Origin: Herbiconiux ginsengi
GTDB lineage: Bacteria; Actinomycetota; Actinomycetes; Actinomycetales; Microbacteriaceae
DNA: 61,898 nt
Direction of reading: 5' to 3'
NCBI RefSeq assembly: GCF_900107435.1
Contig: NZ_FNPZ01000010.1
Span: 1 to 61,898 of the forward strand
Shown: piece after piece, positions 17,381 through 26,827 of the stretch
How positions within the stretch are numbered: the first letter of the stretch is position 1
Layout: each line of letters starts with the position of its first letter
Notes under the pieces: model-generated
Database searches by the model: none
The model's input: only the letters and a program-made list of their open reading frames with translations
What the model was told of the DNA's origin: nothing
Translations under genes and position numbers: made by a program

Positions 17381-18091
17381 ATGCACACCGACACATCCCT
17401 ACCGATCGCCTCGGCCCCATCGCTCGATACTTCTCCCTCGGGTCCGGCAGGGGTGTGGTCGGCGTTGGTGGCTGGAAATGAACGATTCGTCAGCGATACG
17501 CCGGAGCATCCCCACCAAGACGCTCAGCGGCGCGCAGAATTGGCGACATCCCAACGGCCGCTGGCGGCAGTCTTCGGCTGCAGCGACTCGCGTCTGGCCG
17601 CCGAGATCATCTTCGATCTCGGCCTGGGTGACCTCTTTGTGGTCCGGAACGCCGGACATGTGATCGCGGACACCAGCATCGGATCAGTGGAATACGCCGT
17701 CGAGGTCCTAGGGGTGAGACTCATTCTGATCCTCGGCCATGATGCCTGCGGTGCGGTCGGTGCCGCGATTGCTGCCGAAACTCCCGGAGCGCCGCGGCAT
17801 TCTCCCGCCATCGAGGTCCTGATCCAGTCGATCGCGCCGGCCGTGCACCGCGTGAAAATCACGAACCAAGCCGATGGAGTGAGTCGAGAACGGGATGCCA
17901 GCGAGGTGGGCCGGGAGCATCTGCGAAATACCGCCCACGAGTTGCTGCGACGCTCACCTCTGATCGCGGACGCAGTCGCGGAAGGCCGAACCGGGATAGT
18001 GGCGGCGAACTATCGACTTGCCGACGGACACGTCATCCCTGACCTCATCCTCGGCCTGGGCCTGGGCCTGGGCCCGGAGGGCATGTCGTGA
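17381..18091 (+). CDS. Beta-class carbonic anhydrase
   Basis: A 236-aa cytoplasmic enzyme that interconverts CO2 and bicarbonate. Zinc ligands and catalytic dyad are visible: Cys67-Ser-Asp69-Ser-Arg71, and His120 with Cys123 (GHDACGAV). It starts four bases after the MarR gene and its TGA overlaps the GTG of the next gene. Presence in a nitronate-monooxygenase operon is unusual and may supply bicarbonate or buffer a product; that is inference. Confidence 0.92.
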   Translation: MHTDTSLPIASAPSLDTSPSGPAGVWSALVAGNERFVSDTPEHPHQDAQRRAELATSQRPLAAVFGCSDSRLAAEIIFDLGLGDLFVVRNAGHVIADTSIGSVEYAVEVLGVRLILILGHDACGAVGAAIAAETPGAPRHSPAIEVLIQSIAPAVHRVKITNQADGVSRERDASEVGREHLRNTAHELLRRSPLIADAVAEGRTGIVAANYRLADGHVIPDLILGLGLGLGPEGMS

Positions 18092-19140
18092 CCGGTGATC
18101 TGAGGTCGCTCCTCGGAATCGATGTTCCGATCGTGCTCGGCGCGTTCGGCGGCCTGTCCTCCGTCGAGCTGACCGGGCTCGTCAGCGACCGCGGAGGGTT
18201 GGGCTCGTACGGGCTCTACGGGTACACCCCCGAACGGATCACGGACACCATCGACGCTCTCCGACACCGCACAGACCGACCGTTCGCCGTAAACCTCTGG
18301 TTACCACTCCCGGACGAACCAGGCCCTGACGACTCGGATGCCGAGTTCCTGACCGCGCGAACGAGCATGGAGCCTCTCTTCGCCTCGCTCGGGCTGGAAC
18401 TGCCCGCACCCCCACCCCGCTACCTGCCGCCGTTTGCCGAGCAGATCGACGCGGTTCTCGCAGCTGCCCCTGCGGCGGTGAGCTTCGTGTACGGGGTGCC
18501 GTCGGCGGAGGTCGTCGCCGCAGCGCACCAGACCGGGATCGTGGTGATAGGCACGGCAACCACTCCGGATGAAGCGGCCGCGTTGGAGAAAGGAGGGGTC
18601 GATGCGGTGATCGCGTCGGGCGCCGAAGCGGCAGGCCATCGGGTGTCATTCATCAACGCAGCCGAAGACTCCCTCATCGGCACGTTCGCGCTGGTTCCTC
18701 AAGTCGTCGACGCCGTGACCGTGCCGGTCATCGCCGCCGGCGGAATCGCCGATCGCCGCGGGGTGGCCGCGGCCCTCGCGCTCGGCGCATCCGCGGTCCA
18801 GGTCGGTACGGCATTTCTTCGAACCCGACAATCCGCCGCGACCGACGCCCATCGTGACGCGATCGCGGCAACCCCCGCGCAGGGCACAGTCCTCACCCGG
18901 GCAATGAGCGGTCGACTCGCACGGGGTATTCCGAACACGGCCATCCGAACGATCCACGCCGCCGCCCAGATTGCACCGTTCCCCGTGCAGAACTGGCTCA
19001 CCGGCCAGTTCCGCACCGAAGCCGCCCGCCGTAATGACGGAGACTTGCTGTCCCTGTGGGCCGGTCAAGCCGGTCAGCTCGCCTATCACCTCGATGCCGA
19101 CAACCTCTTCACCGAACTCGCGCACGGTCTCAGCCGCTGA
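18088..19140 (+). CDS. Nitronate monooxygenase (2-nitropropane dioxygenase family)
   Basis: A 350-aa FMN-dependent TIM-barrel enzyme that oxidises alkyl nitronates to carbonyls and nitrite. The FMN and catalytic region VIASGAEAAGHR and the phosphate-binding stretch VIAAGGIADRRGVAAALALGA are present. GTG at 18088 overlaps the carbonic anhydrase stop. Its TGA overlaps the ATG of the SRPBCC gene. It may detoxify propionate-3-nitronate or related nitro compounds. Confidence 0.9.
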   Translation: MTGDLRSLLGIDVPIVLGAFGGLSSVELTGLVSDRGGLGSYGLYGYTPERITDTIDALRHRTDRPFAVNLWLPLPDEPGPDDSDAEFLTARTSMEPLFASLGLELPAPPPRYLPPFAEQIDAVLAAAPAAVSFVYGVPSAEVVAAAHQTGIVVIGTATTPDEAAALEKGGVDAVIASGAEAAGHRVSFINAAEDSLIGTFALVPQVVDAVTVPVIAAGGIADRRGVAAALALGASAVQVGTAFLRTRQSAATDAHRDAIAATPAQGTVLTRAMSGRLARGIPNTAIRTIHAAAQIAPFPVQNWLTGQFRTEAARRNDGDLLSLWAGQAGQLAYHLDADNLFTELAHGLSR

Positions 19141-19538
19141 TGGCCGAGATTCGTGTCGAAACCTTCACTGAGGTCCCCCCAGAACAACTCTTCCCCTACT
19201 TCGTCACCGCGGCGGGAGTGACCTGCTGGTTGAGTGCTCCCGACGTTTTCGAACCGTCCGCCGGCGGTTTCATTCGCCTCCCCCTCGATGGCCGGCTGAT
19301 CGCCGGCCAAGTTCTGGAAGTCGTCGCACCGAGACGGGTGCTGATGTCCTGGCAGATCAACTGGCCTGACCGGCTCGCACCATCGATGTCCAAACTGGAA
19401 CTCACTGTGCGCCCCCAGAAGCGCGGCAGCCGGATCGTCATCATCCATTGGAACCTTCCCGAAGGCAGACTTCCGCAGCTCCGTGTCGATTGGGACCAGC
19501 GCCTCATCAGGCTCCTCGCCGCGGTCAACAGCGAATAA
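19140..19538 (+). CDS. SRPBCC/AHSA1-like protein
   Basis: A 132-aa protein of the AHSA1-type helix-grip fold (VPPEQLFPYFVTAAGVTCWL near the start; VLMSWQINWPD in the sheet). It probably binds a small hydrophobic ligand. ATG 19140 overlaps the previous TGA. Last gene of the MarR operon; convergent with the gene at 19554. Confidence 0.75.
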   Translation: MAEIRVETFTEVPPEQLFPYFVTAAGVTCWLSAPDVFEPSAGGFIRLPLDGRLIAGQVLEVVAPRRVLMSWQINWPDRLAPSMSKLELTVRPQKRGSRIVIIHWNLPEGRLPQLRVDWDQRLIRLLAAVNSE

Positions 19539-19553
19539 GGCTCGGGCGCTTTG

Positions 19554-19814
19554 TTACCGCCGGGGCTCGGTTCGGATGAACTTACCTTGACGCTCGCTGA
19601 TCGTCCGCGGGGCGCCGGTGTAGCTGCCTTCGGATGAGCCAAGGCGTGAAGAGTCTGAGGCCGGATCGCTCGTTTCTTTCGTATATCGACCGTGAACTGC
19701 TCGAGTCTCAGCTGTGTTGTCGTCGGCCTGCGTGTAGTGCCCTTCAAGGACATCGCGGGGACCGTCGTTGATGAAAGGTTCTTCCGTGTGCCGCTTTGGG
19801 CTGTGCTCTGTCAT
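19554..19814 (-). CDS. Small hydrophilic protein with GxYT repeats
   Basis: An 86-aa strongly hydrophilic protein with repeated GHYT, GRYT and GSYT motifs spaced about 20 residues apart, and a basic C-terminus (GKFIRTEPRR). No hydrophobic segment. Function unknown; resembles short disordered stress-associated proteins of actinobacteria only in composition. Confidence 0.6.
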   Translation of the reverse strand: MTEHSPKRHTEEPFINDGPRDVLEGHYTQADDNTAETRAVHGRYTKETSDPASDSSRLGSSEGSYTGAPRTISERQGKFIRTEPRR

Positions 19815-20089
19815 GATGCTCCTCCTGCCGGTACGTCGTCGGATGGCGGCGAGCTGTGTTTTGAGGATACGCCGACCAGAGCACCTTTTGAAGAGGCTCT
19901 GGAACGATCCTCACGGGACTCCCCGGCGTCGAGGCAGACCTTCCGTCGGGAGTTCTGGTGACGAGTTTCTGTAACGGCAATCGTCTTGGCGGAAGTCCTG
20001 TCCCGGCCGAGCCGCTACGGTGGAGGGGCCGGATTCCGTCGCGAAGCGAACCACCTGTCTTCGGCTCACCACATCGCGATGGAGGCTGA

Positions 20090-21442
<1,353 letters not shown>

Positions 21443-21480
21443 CCCCCGCCGCGCCTCACGACGACCAACCGGGTGCTGGC

Positions 21481-21508
21481 TTGCCTTTACTGGGGTAACG
21501 GCTATGGT
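21481..21508 (+). promoter_or_regulatory. Promoter of the DksA-like gene leader
   Basis: TTGCCT (21481-21486) and TATGGT (21503-21508) are 16 bases apart. The A of an ATG at 21515 is 7 bases after the -10, so transcription would begin at or next to a leaderless upstream ORF. Confidence 0.55.
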
Positions 21509-21514
21509 GAGGGC

Positions 21515-21673
21515 ATGCCTACCCCTCGCGCGACTCCCGGATGCGGTCACCGCACCCGTGCCGTGCCCGGGTACCTCAACCAGCCGGCCACCGGTGTCGC
21601 TCCTGCCCGCCAGTTCGACCAGGCAGGACGTGTTCTCCTCATCCTCTCGCTCACGCGCGCTCCACCGCACTGA
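21515..21673 (+). CDS. Leaderless upstream ORF (possible leader peptide)
   Basis: A 52-codon frame begins at the predicted transcription start and ends 36 bases before an intrinsic terminator. The product (MPTPRATPGCGHRTRAVPGY...) is not a known family. Position and terminator together suggest a regulatory leader like those upstream of whiB7 or other antibiotic-inducible actinobacterial genes; this is inference. Confidence 0.4.
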   Translation: MPTPRATPGCGHRTRAVPGYLNQPATGVAPARQFDQAGRVLLILSLTRAPPH

Positions 21674-21709
21674 TCATCCACACCACCCGGATCAGTCCGA
21701 AATCAGGAG

Positions 21710-21735
21710 CGCGTCGCAGTTGCGGCGCGTTTTGT
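21710..21735 (+). terminator. Intrinsic terminator inside the leader (attenuator)
   Basis: CGCGTCGC (21710-21717) pairs with GCGGCGCG (21722-21729), one G-U pair included, loop AGTT, followed by TTTTGT. It lies 27 bases before the ATG at 21762, so readthrough would be needed for expression of the DksA-like gene. Confidence 0.6.
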
Positions 21736-21761
21736 CATTTAACCGCGTTGAAGGAACCATC

Positions 21762-22097
21762 ATGACCACCCTCCCCACCCCTGCCCCCATCGACGTCACC
21801 GATGATGATGACGAGCTCACCGGCTTCCGCCGGCAGCTGGAAGAACAACTCCGTGAGCGCGAAGCATTCATCGCCGACCTCGACCCACGAGCGGCCCCTC
21901 ACATCGACCTCGTGGCTTGGTCGTCCACCCAGTCCGCTCTCCAGGTCGTCGCCCAGATCAACGCGGCACTGCTCCGCATCGACGCTGGCACATTCGGAAC
22001 CTGCAGCCGCTGCGCAGGGCCTATCGCCCCAGCCCGGCTCGAGATCATCCCCTACGCCGACACCTGCGTGCCCTGCCACACCGACGGGACATCATGA
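21762..22097 (+). CDS. TraR/DksA-type C4 zinc-finger protein
   Basis: A 111-aa protein with an N-terminal helical coil (LTGFRRQLEEQLREREAFI) and a C-terminal zinc finger of CSRC and CVPC pairs, as in DksA/TraR proteins that bind the RNA polymerase secondary channel. ATG at 21762 has AAGGAA upstream. It lies behind a 250-nt leader with an upstream ORF and terminator. The acidic DDDD near the N-terminus is not at the usual coiled-coil tip, so activity is uncertain. Confidence 0.8.
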   Translation: MTTLPTPAPIDVTDDDDELTGFRRQLEEQLREREAFIADLDPRAAPHIDLVAWSSTQSALQVVAQINAALLRIDAGTFGTCSRCAGPIAPARLEIIPYADTCVPCHTDGTS

Positions 22098-22124
22098 CCG
22101 GACCGACGGTTGACAGGCGCGATC

Positions 22125-22703
22125 ATGACGATCACGCAACACCACGACCAGTCAACACATCAGCCAGGGTCATGGAACCCTGAACGAGGGCGTCCGATTG
22201 TTCTCCTCGGAGATGACCTGGGAAGCCTCCGGACTTTCCAAGCCCACCCCGATGTCACGACTGTCCCCCGTGGCACTCTCATACGTGGCCGGCCGACAGC
22301 TGCGGTCATCCGAATGGATTTGTCGGCCGTTGCAGATCGAACGGAGCTAGGCGCACGATTGCGTGCTCAGGTGCCGTTCTGTGCGAACATCTGCGCGAAG
22401 ACACCGTCTATTCGGCGTCTCCTTCTGATCATCGAAGGACCGGCAGCTGTGCCCGAATGGGTGCTGCGGCGGATGTGTGAATCGGTCGAGGGCCGCATTC
22501 ACAGCAATATCGAACGACACTGCGGCACCTACATCATCCTCACCATCCTGCTCGTCAACGGCTGCGATGACCCGGCCCTCCTCGAACACCGTATCCACCA
22601 CCGCGCCCTCCAACCCCAAGGCATTGACGCGACCATCACCCTCACCTGGAAAGAGATCGAGCAGGCGCCCATCGGATACACCGCCGCAAACCACTACGTG
22701 TAA
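22125..22703 (+). CDS. Hypothetical protein
   Basis: A 192-aa protein without signal peptide. The pattern TAAVIRMDLSAVADRTELGARLRAQVP then LLLIIEGPAAVPEWVLRRM suggests an alpha/beta fold. It resembles actinobacterial DUF4192-like proteins only weakly. ATG at 22125 is used; TTG at 22110 is possible. It follows the DksA-like gene by 27 bases and may be co-transcribed. Confidence 0.55.
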   Translation: MTITQHHDQSTHQPGSWNPERGRPIVLLGDDLGSLRTFQAHPDVTTVPRGTLIRGRPTAAVIRMDLSAVADRTELGARLRAQVPFCANICAKTPSIRRLLLIIEGPAAVPEWVLRRMCESVEGRIHSNIERHCGTYIILTILLVNGCDDPALLEHRIHHRALQPQGIDATITLTWKEIEQAPIGYTAANHYV

Positions 22704-22732
22704 ACCACACCTAAGTCATTAAGGAATCGATC

Positions 22733-22990
22733 ATGGAGAAAACACGATGGACGGCATGCGCACTACGTGCACGATTACGCGCGGAACAATCACTCGACGC
22801 TGGAGGTGCAGCACAACGAGCTCTCGCACTGAAGCGGCTCGAGTTGCTCAAGATCATCAGGCAAGTCGACACGAACGCCATCACCGCCGAACTCGCCACT
22901 GACCAACTCAACGCCCTCACCGACACCATCCACACCATCCGACAGCTGCCCCCGGAAGCTACTATGCCCCTCTTCCAGCGCGCACGCTGA
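22733..22990 (+). CDS. Small helical hypothetical protein
   Basis: An 85-aa mostly helical protein (LRARLRAEQSLDAGGAAQRALALKRLELL). AAGGAA precedes the ATG by 7 bases. Function unknown; same direction as the two genes before it. Confidence 0.5.
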   Translation: MEKTRWTACALRARLRAEQSLDAGGAAQRALALKRLELLKIIRQVDTNAITAELATDQLNALTDTIHTIRQLPPEATMPLFQRAR

Positions 22991-23138
22991 TCCGGCGCCG
23001 TTGGTGCGTGGCAGTTGGACAATCAGCGGAAGAAGACGGCCGTCTCTGCTGAGCAGTATCACCGCGGCGTCAACATAACCTGTTCCGCGTGAAAAACCTC
23101 ACGCTGGATTGTCGTTTGCCCCTTCGGCGACGGCAGCG

Positions 23139-23576
23139 TCAGGTACGTACGGTATCAATCCGCTCCGAAACCACCTTGCCGGTCTCGTTGAAGAGACGCG
23201 CAGTCACTGTTCCCTGGTCCGAAACACGGTCCAGCTGGACCAAGAACGACCACGATCCCGGCTGAACATCAGTTCCGGGATCGAACGCCAGCATCGTGGT
23301 ACCGAAGCGTGTGGACGGCCAATCGGAGCCACGATCAGTGATCTCCGAGTTCGCATCCAGAAGGCTCAACTCGAGCATTGGTCTCGTCCCCACCAATTGG
23401 GACCCCTCGTCGACAGTGAGCTGAAACCTCGACAGCCTGCCCGCCTCAGGCGGACCAACCCAGAACAAGAGCCCGGCAACTTGACTCGACGCGAAAGCCG
23501 GCGCTGCAGTCGTGGCCACGATCACGGGCACCGCCCAGGCCCCCGCAAGGACAATTCTCCGATCGATTTCCGGCAT
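23139..23576 (-). CDS. Exported protein with twin-arginine-like signal
   Basis: A 145-aa protein whose first 28 residues form a signal peptide (EIDRRIVLAGAWAVPVIVAT...AFA-SS) with an RR pair. The mature part is beta-rich (FQLTVDEGSQLV; WSFLVQLDRVSDQGTVTARL), suggesting an Ig-like surface or exported domain. ATG at 23576 is preferred; the longer frame reaches across the haemoglobin promoter. Function unknown. Confidence 0.6.
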   Translation of the reverse strand: MPEIDRRIVLAGAWAVPVIVATTAAPAFASSQVAGLLFWVGPPEAGRLSRFQLTVDEGSQLVGTRPMLELSLLDANSEITDRGSDWPSTRFGTTMLAFDPGTDVQPGSWSFLVQLDRVSDQGTVTARLFNETGKVVSERIDTVRT

Positions 23577-23715
23577 GGTGCCCCTGTCCTCGTTGCGTCC
23601 GAGCCTACCCGACGGGGAAAAGGGGGAGATCGGTGTCAGCGAGGCGAAGAGCACGAAGACCAGCAAGAAAGAGGCTCGCACACCGAACAGAACGAGCAGC
23701 TTAGAAAGTATCATC

Positions 23716-23725
23716 ATCCTTTTTA
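23716..23725. promoter_or_regulatory. ATCCTTTTTA motif before the haemoglobin gene
   Basis: The 10-mer ATCCTTTTTA, followed by AATCGGATAAGG, lies 20-29 bases before the haemoglobin GTG at 23745. The same 10-mer occurs in reverse at 25632-25641 before the membrane gene at 25614, inside a longer inverted repeat. It is a candidate site for the Fe-S regulator encoded between them. Confidence 0.4.
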
Positions 23726-23744
23726 ATCGGATAAGGTGGGTTGG

Positions 23745-24203
23745 GTGAAGGATCTGAGAGACCGGGCAGATGTGGAGCAGCTGATCGTTGCGTTTTACCG
23801 GGCCGCGTTCGAAGACTCGCTGATTGGTCCTGTATTCACCGACGTCGCTAAGCTCGATTTGAATCACCATCTGCCGATCATGTGCGACTTTTGGGAAACG
23901 GTGCTCTTCAATGCCGATCTTTACCGACGCAACGCGTTGCAGGCCCACTTCGTGCTGCATGCTCGACATCCGCTCGGGGCTGAGCATTTTGACCGTTGGC
24001 TTGCTCTGTGGTCGACGACCCTGGATGACCTGTTCGCGGGTCCGGTAGCCGAGCGCGCGAAACTTCAGGCGCACCGGATCGCGGGATCTATGCTGCGACG
24101 CATTAGTGGCAGGTCCGGTAGCGCGTTCGAGAACCTGACCCACCGCGAGAACGAGGAGCGTGCCAATGTCGAGTCAATTACCAGAACTCACCCCCGTGTG
24201 TGA
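23745..24203 (+). CDS. Group III truncated haemoglobin
   Basis: A 152-aa globin. The proximal histidine lies in GAEHFDRWLALW, and the FWETVLF stretch resembles group III truncated haemoglobins, which bind O2 or NO. GTG at 23745 is preceded by AAGGTGGG. Its 3' end overlaps the Rieske gene. With the Rieske protein and Fe-S regulator next door it suggests NO or oxidative-stress handling. Confidence 0.88.
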   Translation: MKDLRDRADVEQLIVAFYRAAFEDSLIGPVFTDVAKLDLNHHLPIMCDFWETVLFNADLYRRNALQAHFVLHARHPLGAEHFDRWLALWSTTLDDLFAGPVAERAKLQAHRIAGSMLRRISGRSGSAFENLTHRENEERANVESITRTHPRV

Positions 24204-24513
24204 CGATGATGATCTCAGGTCAGGGCAGCTCGTGCGAGCGCTCATTCCCGAGGGGCCAGTGCTTGTGGTCCGCGACGAGGACGGAGTCATCCGCGCGGTC
24301 GATGACACCTGCACTCATGCGGAGATCTCACTCGCTGATGGATTCGTCGAGGGTCGGACAGTGGAATGCTGGGCTCATGGCGCCCGGTTCGACCTGGCCA
24401 CCGGAGCAGCGCTGACACTGCCGGCCAGTGAACCGCTGCGTGTACGCGAGGTCCTCGTGCATGCGGGGACTATATATATCCGCTCGACGGACACGGGTTC
24501 CGGTCTCGACTAA
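24166..24513 (+). CDS. Rieske [2Fe-2S] ferredoxin
   Basis: A 115-aa Rieske protein with both cluster ligands: CTH (DDTCTHAEISL) and CWAH (VECWAHGARFDL), the C-x-H...C-x2-H pattern of NirD or dioxygenase ferredoxins. ATG at 24166 follows GAGGAG by seven bases and lies inside the end of the globin gene. It may pass electrons to the globin or to another oxidoreductase. Confidence 0.9.
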   Translation: MSSQLPELTPVCDDDDLRSGQLVRALIPEGPVLVVRDEDGVIRAVDDTCTHAEISLADGFVEGRTVECWAHGARFDLATGAALTLPASEPLRVREVLVHAGTIYIRSTDTGSGLD

Positions 24514-24538
24514 TCCGGAAGATGTTAGGTTCAAGCGG

Positions 24539-25177
24539 ATGAGTGGGAAATATCGCGCGGCGCTGGGATCCGCCAGCCGCCAGCAGGTGCTGCGCGTCCT
24601 CCGCGCTGCCCCGGAGCCGCTCGATGCGTCTGCCGTCGCCCAAGAGCTAGGGCTGCACGTTACCACCGCCCGGTTTCACCTCGATCAGCTCGCTGCCGCG
24701 GGGCTCGTCCAACGTCGAATTGGGACCGAGAACCGCCGCGGTAGGCCTCGTGTGCTCTTCGTCACGGCCGGACCCGTCCGCGACGAGGATGCCCGCGAGC
24801 AGCTGATAGAGGTCCTCGCAGCCGCCCTTGCAGGCAGGAAGGATGCCGATGCCCGCGCTTCCCGCGCCGGGCGGCGCTGGGCGGAGACGTTCGTTTCGCC
24901 CGATCCGGAAGATCCGGTGCCGGGTTTGATAGAGGTCTTCGAGCGGCTTGGTTTCGATCCCGAAACCGACACGGAGAACGACACCATACGGTTGCAGGCA
25001 TGCCCGTTCCGCGGTGCTGCCCGAGAACACCCGGAGGTAGTATGCGCTGTCCACCGCGGGCTGATCGAGCAGCTTCTCGACAACACCGAGCCGCAAGCCC
25101 GGCTCATTCCCTTCGTCGAAGCGGAGTTGTGTGTGGTCACTTTAGACCGACACCCTGCGTCGCCCGCGATCACCTGA
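24539..25177 (+). CDS. SufR-like winged-helix regulator with Fe-S-type cysteines
   Basis: A 212-aa regulator with an N-terminal ArsR/DeoR-type winged helix (LDASAVAQELGLHVTTARFHLDQLAAAG) and a C-terminal domain that carries Cys155, Cys169, His172 and Cys198 (ACPFRG; VVCAVHRG; ELCVV). This spacing resembles SufR-family proteins that hold an iron-sulfur cluster and respond to redox, iron or NO. ATG at 24539 is used, 25 bases after the Rieske stop. Likely controls the globin, Rieske and membrane genes. Confidence 0.82.
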   Translation: MSGKYRAALGSASRQQVLRVLRAAPEPLDASAVAQELGLHVTTARFHLDQLAAAGLVQRRIGTENRRGRPRVLFVTAGPVRDEDAREQLIEVLAAALAGRKDADARASRAGRRWAETFVSPDPEDPVPGLIEVFERLGFDPETDTENDTIRLQACPFRGAAREHPEVVCAVHRGLIEQLLDNTEPQARLIPFVEAELCVVTLDRHPASPAIT

Positions 25178-25182
25178 CTCGC

Positions 25183-25614
25183 TTAGTCGATCAGTCCGGT
25201 CACTCCGATCGCCAGGAGGAGTAGCACCTTCACGCATTCCAATACGACGTAGCCGATGTGGAGCCCATGGCGGGGCTGACGCTCCGCGGTCTGTCCGCGC
25301 CGTACTCGAGCGTCCATGCGCGGACGCAGCACCAGCGCGCCAATCACGAGGATCACGACGACGGCCACGATCATGCCGACGCTCCACCAGGTTGTGTCCC
25401 GCATCACGAGCATGACAGTGACCAGCAAAGTCGCGGCAAAGGCGGCCTCTGCGAGGTTCAGTGCGCGGAATACGAGTCGACCGATCCCGACGCCCAAAGC
25501 AACTGTGATGCCAGGAGCGCGAAACTTCAGGGGCGCCTCGAGGAATGAGATCCCCAACACCATCCCCAGCCAGGTGAACGCGACCGCCACCTGCACGGCT
25601 TCTGCGACATTCAT
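25183..25614 (-). CDS. Four-span membrane protein of the haemoglobin locus
   Basis: A 143-aa protein with hydrophobic segments near residues 5-23, 45-62, 68-82 and 122-138 and a charged loop (RPRMDARVRRGQTAER). It looks like small integral membrane proteins that accompany globins in actinobacteria, role unknown. ATG at 25614 follows GGCGG. It is convergent with the regulator gene and its promoter carries the inverted repeat 25632-25655. Confidence 0.7.
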   Translation of the reverse strand: MNVAEAVQVAVAFTWLGMVLGISFLEAPLKFRAPGITVALGVGIGRLVFRALNLAEAAFAATLLVTVMLVMRDTTWWSVGMIVAVVVILVIGALVLRPRMDARVRRGQTAERQPRHGLHIGYVVLECVKVLLLLAIGVTGLID

Positions 25615-25631
25615 TAGACCGCCAATCACAG

Positions 25632-25655
25632 TAAAAAGGATAGGCCTCCTTTTTA
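25632..25655. promoter_or_regulatory. Inverted-repeat operator candidate
   Basis: TAAAAAGGA (25632-25640) and TCCTTTTTA (25647-25655) are perfect 9-bp arms around TAGGCC, 18 bases before the membrane gene start at 25614. The arm contains the ATCCTTTTTA motif shared with the haemoglobin promoter. Confidence 0.55.
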
Positions 25656-25773
25656 TCACCTATGGAGCAACCCGTCCCGTGGCGGAACTGATCGTGGACG
25701 TGAGCATCGACGTCATCGTTCGCGTCTGCGACCTGGTCTACCTAAACACCCCGATCGTCCGTCGTGGACAGCT

Positions 25774-26253
25774 TCATCTAGAGGCCACGTTGTGTGAAGC
25801 AGCCCAAACTCGTCCCCACAGCACCTCATCCGAAACAGGGCCGCTTGCGCTGATTATGGATACCTGACGCAATCGTTCAATCTCGCGCACCAGCGCCTCG
25901 AGACTCATGCTCCCGGTTGTCGCCCGTGGAGCTGAAAGCCGCAGTCGGAGCGACTGGCGAAGAAGCTTCGGTACAGAACGGCCTCTCAAAGCGAGGATCA
26001 GGAACACCGCAACGATTCCTGCGATGCATCCGCTCAGTGAGAGTGCGACAAGCGGGGAACTGATGACGCCAGGGATCATGATCGCACCAAACAGCAGTGG
26101 GACAGCAGCAAAGCAGAGCAGCAGGACGATGTCGCGCCGCGAAAGATATCGCACAGCGTGGCGTGCAGTTTCGACCGGAGTGCCAGGCGGAAATATCAAT
26201 GCGCTGTGCGTCGCACGGACGCCGAGCCAGTCGGCCGCGGTGAGGTATGTCAC
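25774..26253 (-). CDS. Hypothetical two-span membrane protein
   Basis: A 159-aa protein with two hydrophobic helices (VLLLCFAAVPLLFGAIMIPG and LVALSLSGCIAGIVAVFLIL) and a basic cytoplasmic tail. GTG at 26253 is the most plausible start; the longer frame is antisense to the resolvase fragment. Function unknown. Confidence 0.5.
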   Translation of the reverse strand: MTYLTAADWLGVRATHSALIFPPGTPVETARHAVRYLSRRDIVLLLCFAAVPLLFGAIMIPGVISSPLVALSLSGCIAGIVAVFLILALRGRSVPKLLRQSLRLRLSAPRATTGSMSLEALVREIERLRQVSIISASGPVSDEVLWGRVWAASHNVASR

Positions 26254-26353
26254 ACCCCAGACATGCTGAGATGAGCTGATCGGCCTTGCTAACAAATAGC
26301 CCCCCCCAGCGTACGAGGCGATGGGGTTCGGAAGCGCTGACGCGTTGCGATCT

Positions 26354-26629
26354 TCATTCGATCGGTTCGCGCACGCCGGCTTCTGGCGCTCGACCACTTA
26401 TATAGGAGTAGACCGTTTCTCGGCTGATGCCGTACTCGCGGTCACGGGCGCGACCGCGGTAGGCGCCGCGCTTCTGAGCCAGATCGATACCTTCTCGTTG
26501 CCGCTCTCGAATCAAGGATCGCTCAAACTCCGCGAATGCACCCATCACATTCAGCAAGAGAGTGGCCATCGCATTGGCGTCGCCAGTGAAAGCGAGTTGC
26601 TCTTTCACAAACTCGACCCGCACTTTGGG
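26354..26629 (-). pseudogene. Decayed serine recombinase (resolvase) fragment
   Basis: The frame begins in the middle of a Tn3-type resolvase (NVMGAFAEFERSLIRERQREG), contains the GAYRGRA stretch and ends with the helix-turn-helix (YGISRETVYSYI). The catalytic N-terminus with the active serine is missing, and about 15 residues between GRA and the HTH are deleted. Only the C-terminal remnant remains. The intact recombinase at 57966 is a different, more distant family member. Confidence 0.8.
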
Positions 26630-26634
26630 TGGTG

Positions 26635-26778
26635 ATGAGCGTTGATGGTGACCAATCCGAGGTGGTCGGCATCTTCGAATCAGAGCAGCAGGCCAATGAT
26701 GCCGCCGAACACACGGGCAGGTACGTCTCGGTCGAGCAACACCCCGTGATCGGCCCCAGCGACGCGTCTGGTCTGTGA
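26635..26778 (+). CDS. Small acidic hypothetical protein
   Basis: A 47-aa frame from ATG 26635 to TGA 26776-26778 encodes a compact acidic protein (MSVDGDQSEVVGIFES... ending DASGL) with clear high-GC third-position bias. No known family; the EVVGIFESEQQANDAAE stretch looks like a small alpha/beta unit. Confidence 0.4.
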   Translation: MSVDGDQSEVVGIFESEQQANDAAEHTGRYVSVEQHPVIGPSDASGL

Positions 26779-26827
26779 CAATCGTTCACAACCGCACGTC
26801 CACTGTGCCGACCAGAAAGACATCATC

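Noticed and set aside
26354-26629. Functional resolvase
   Set aside because: Catalytic N-terminal half is missing and the linker is deleted; recorded as a pseudogene.
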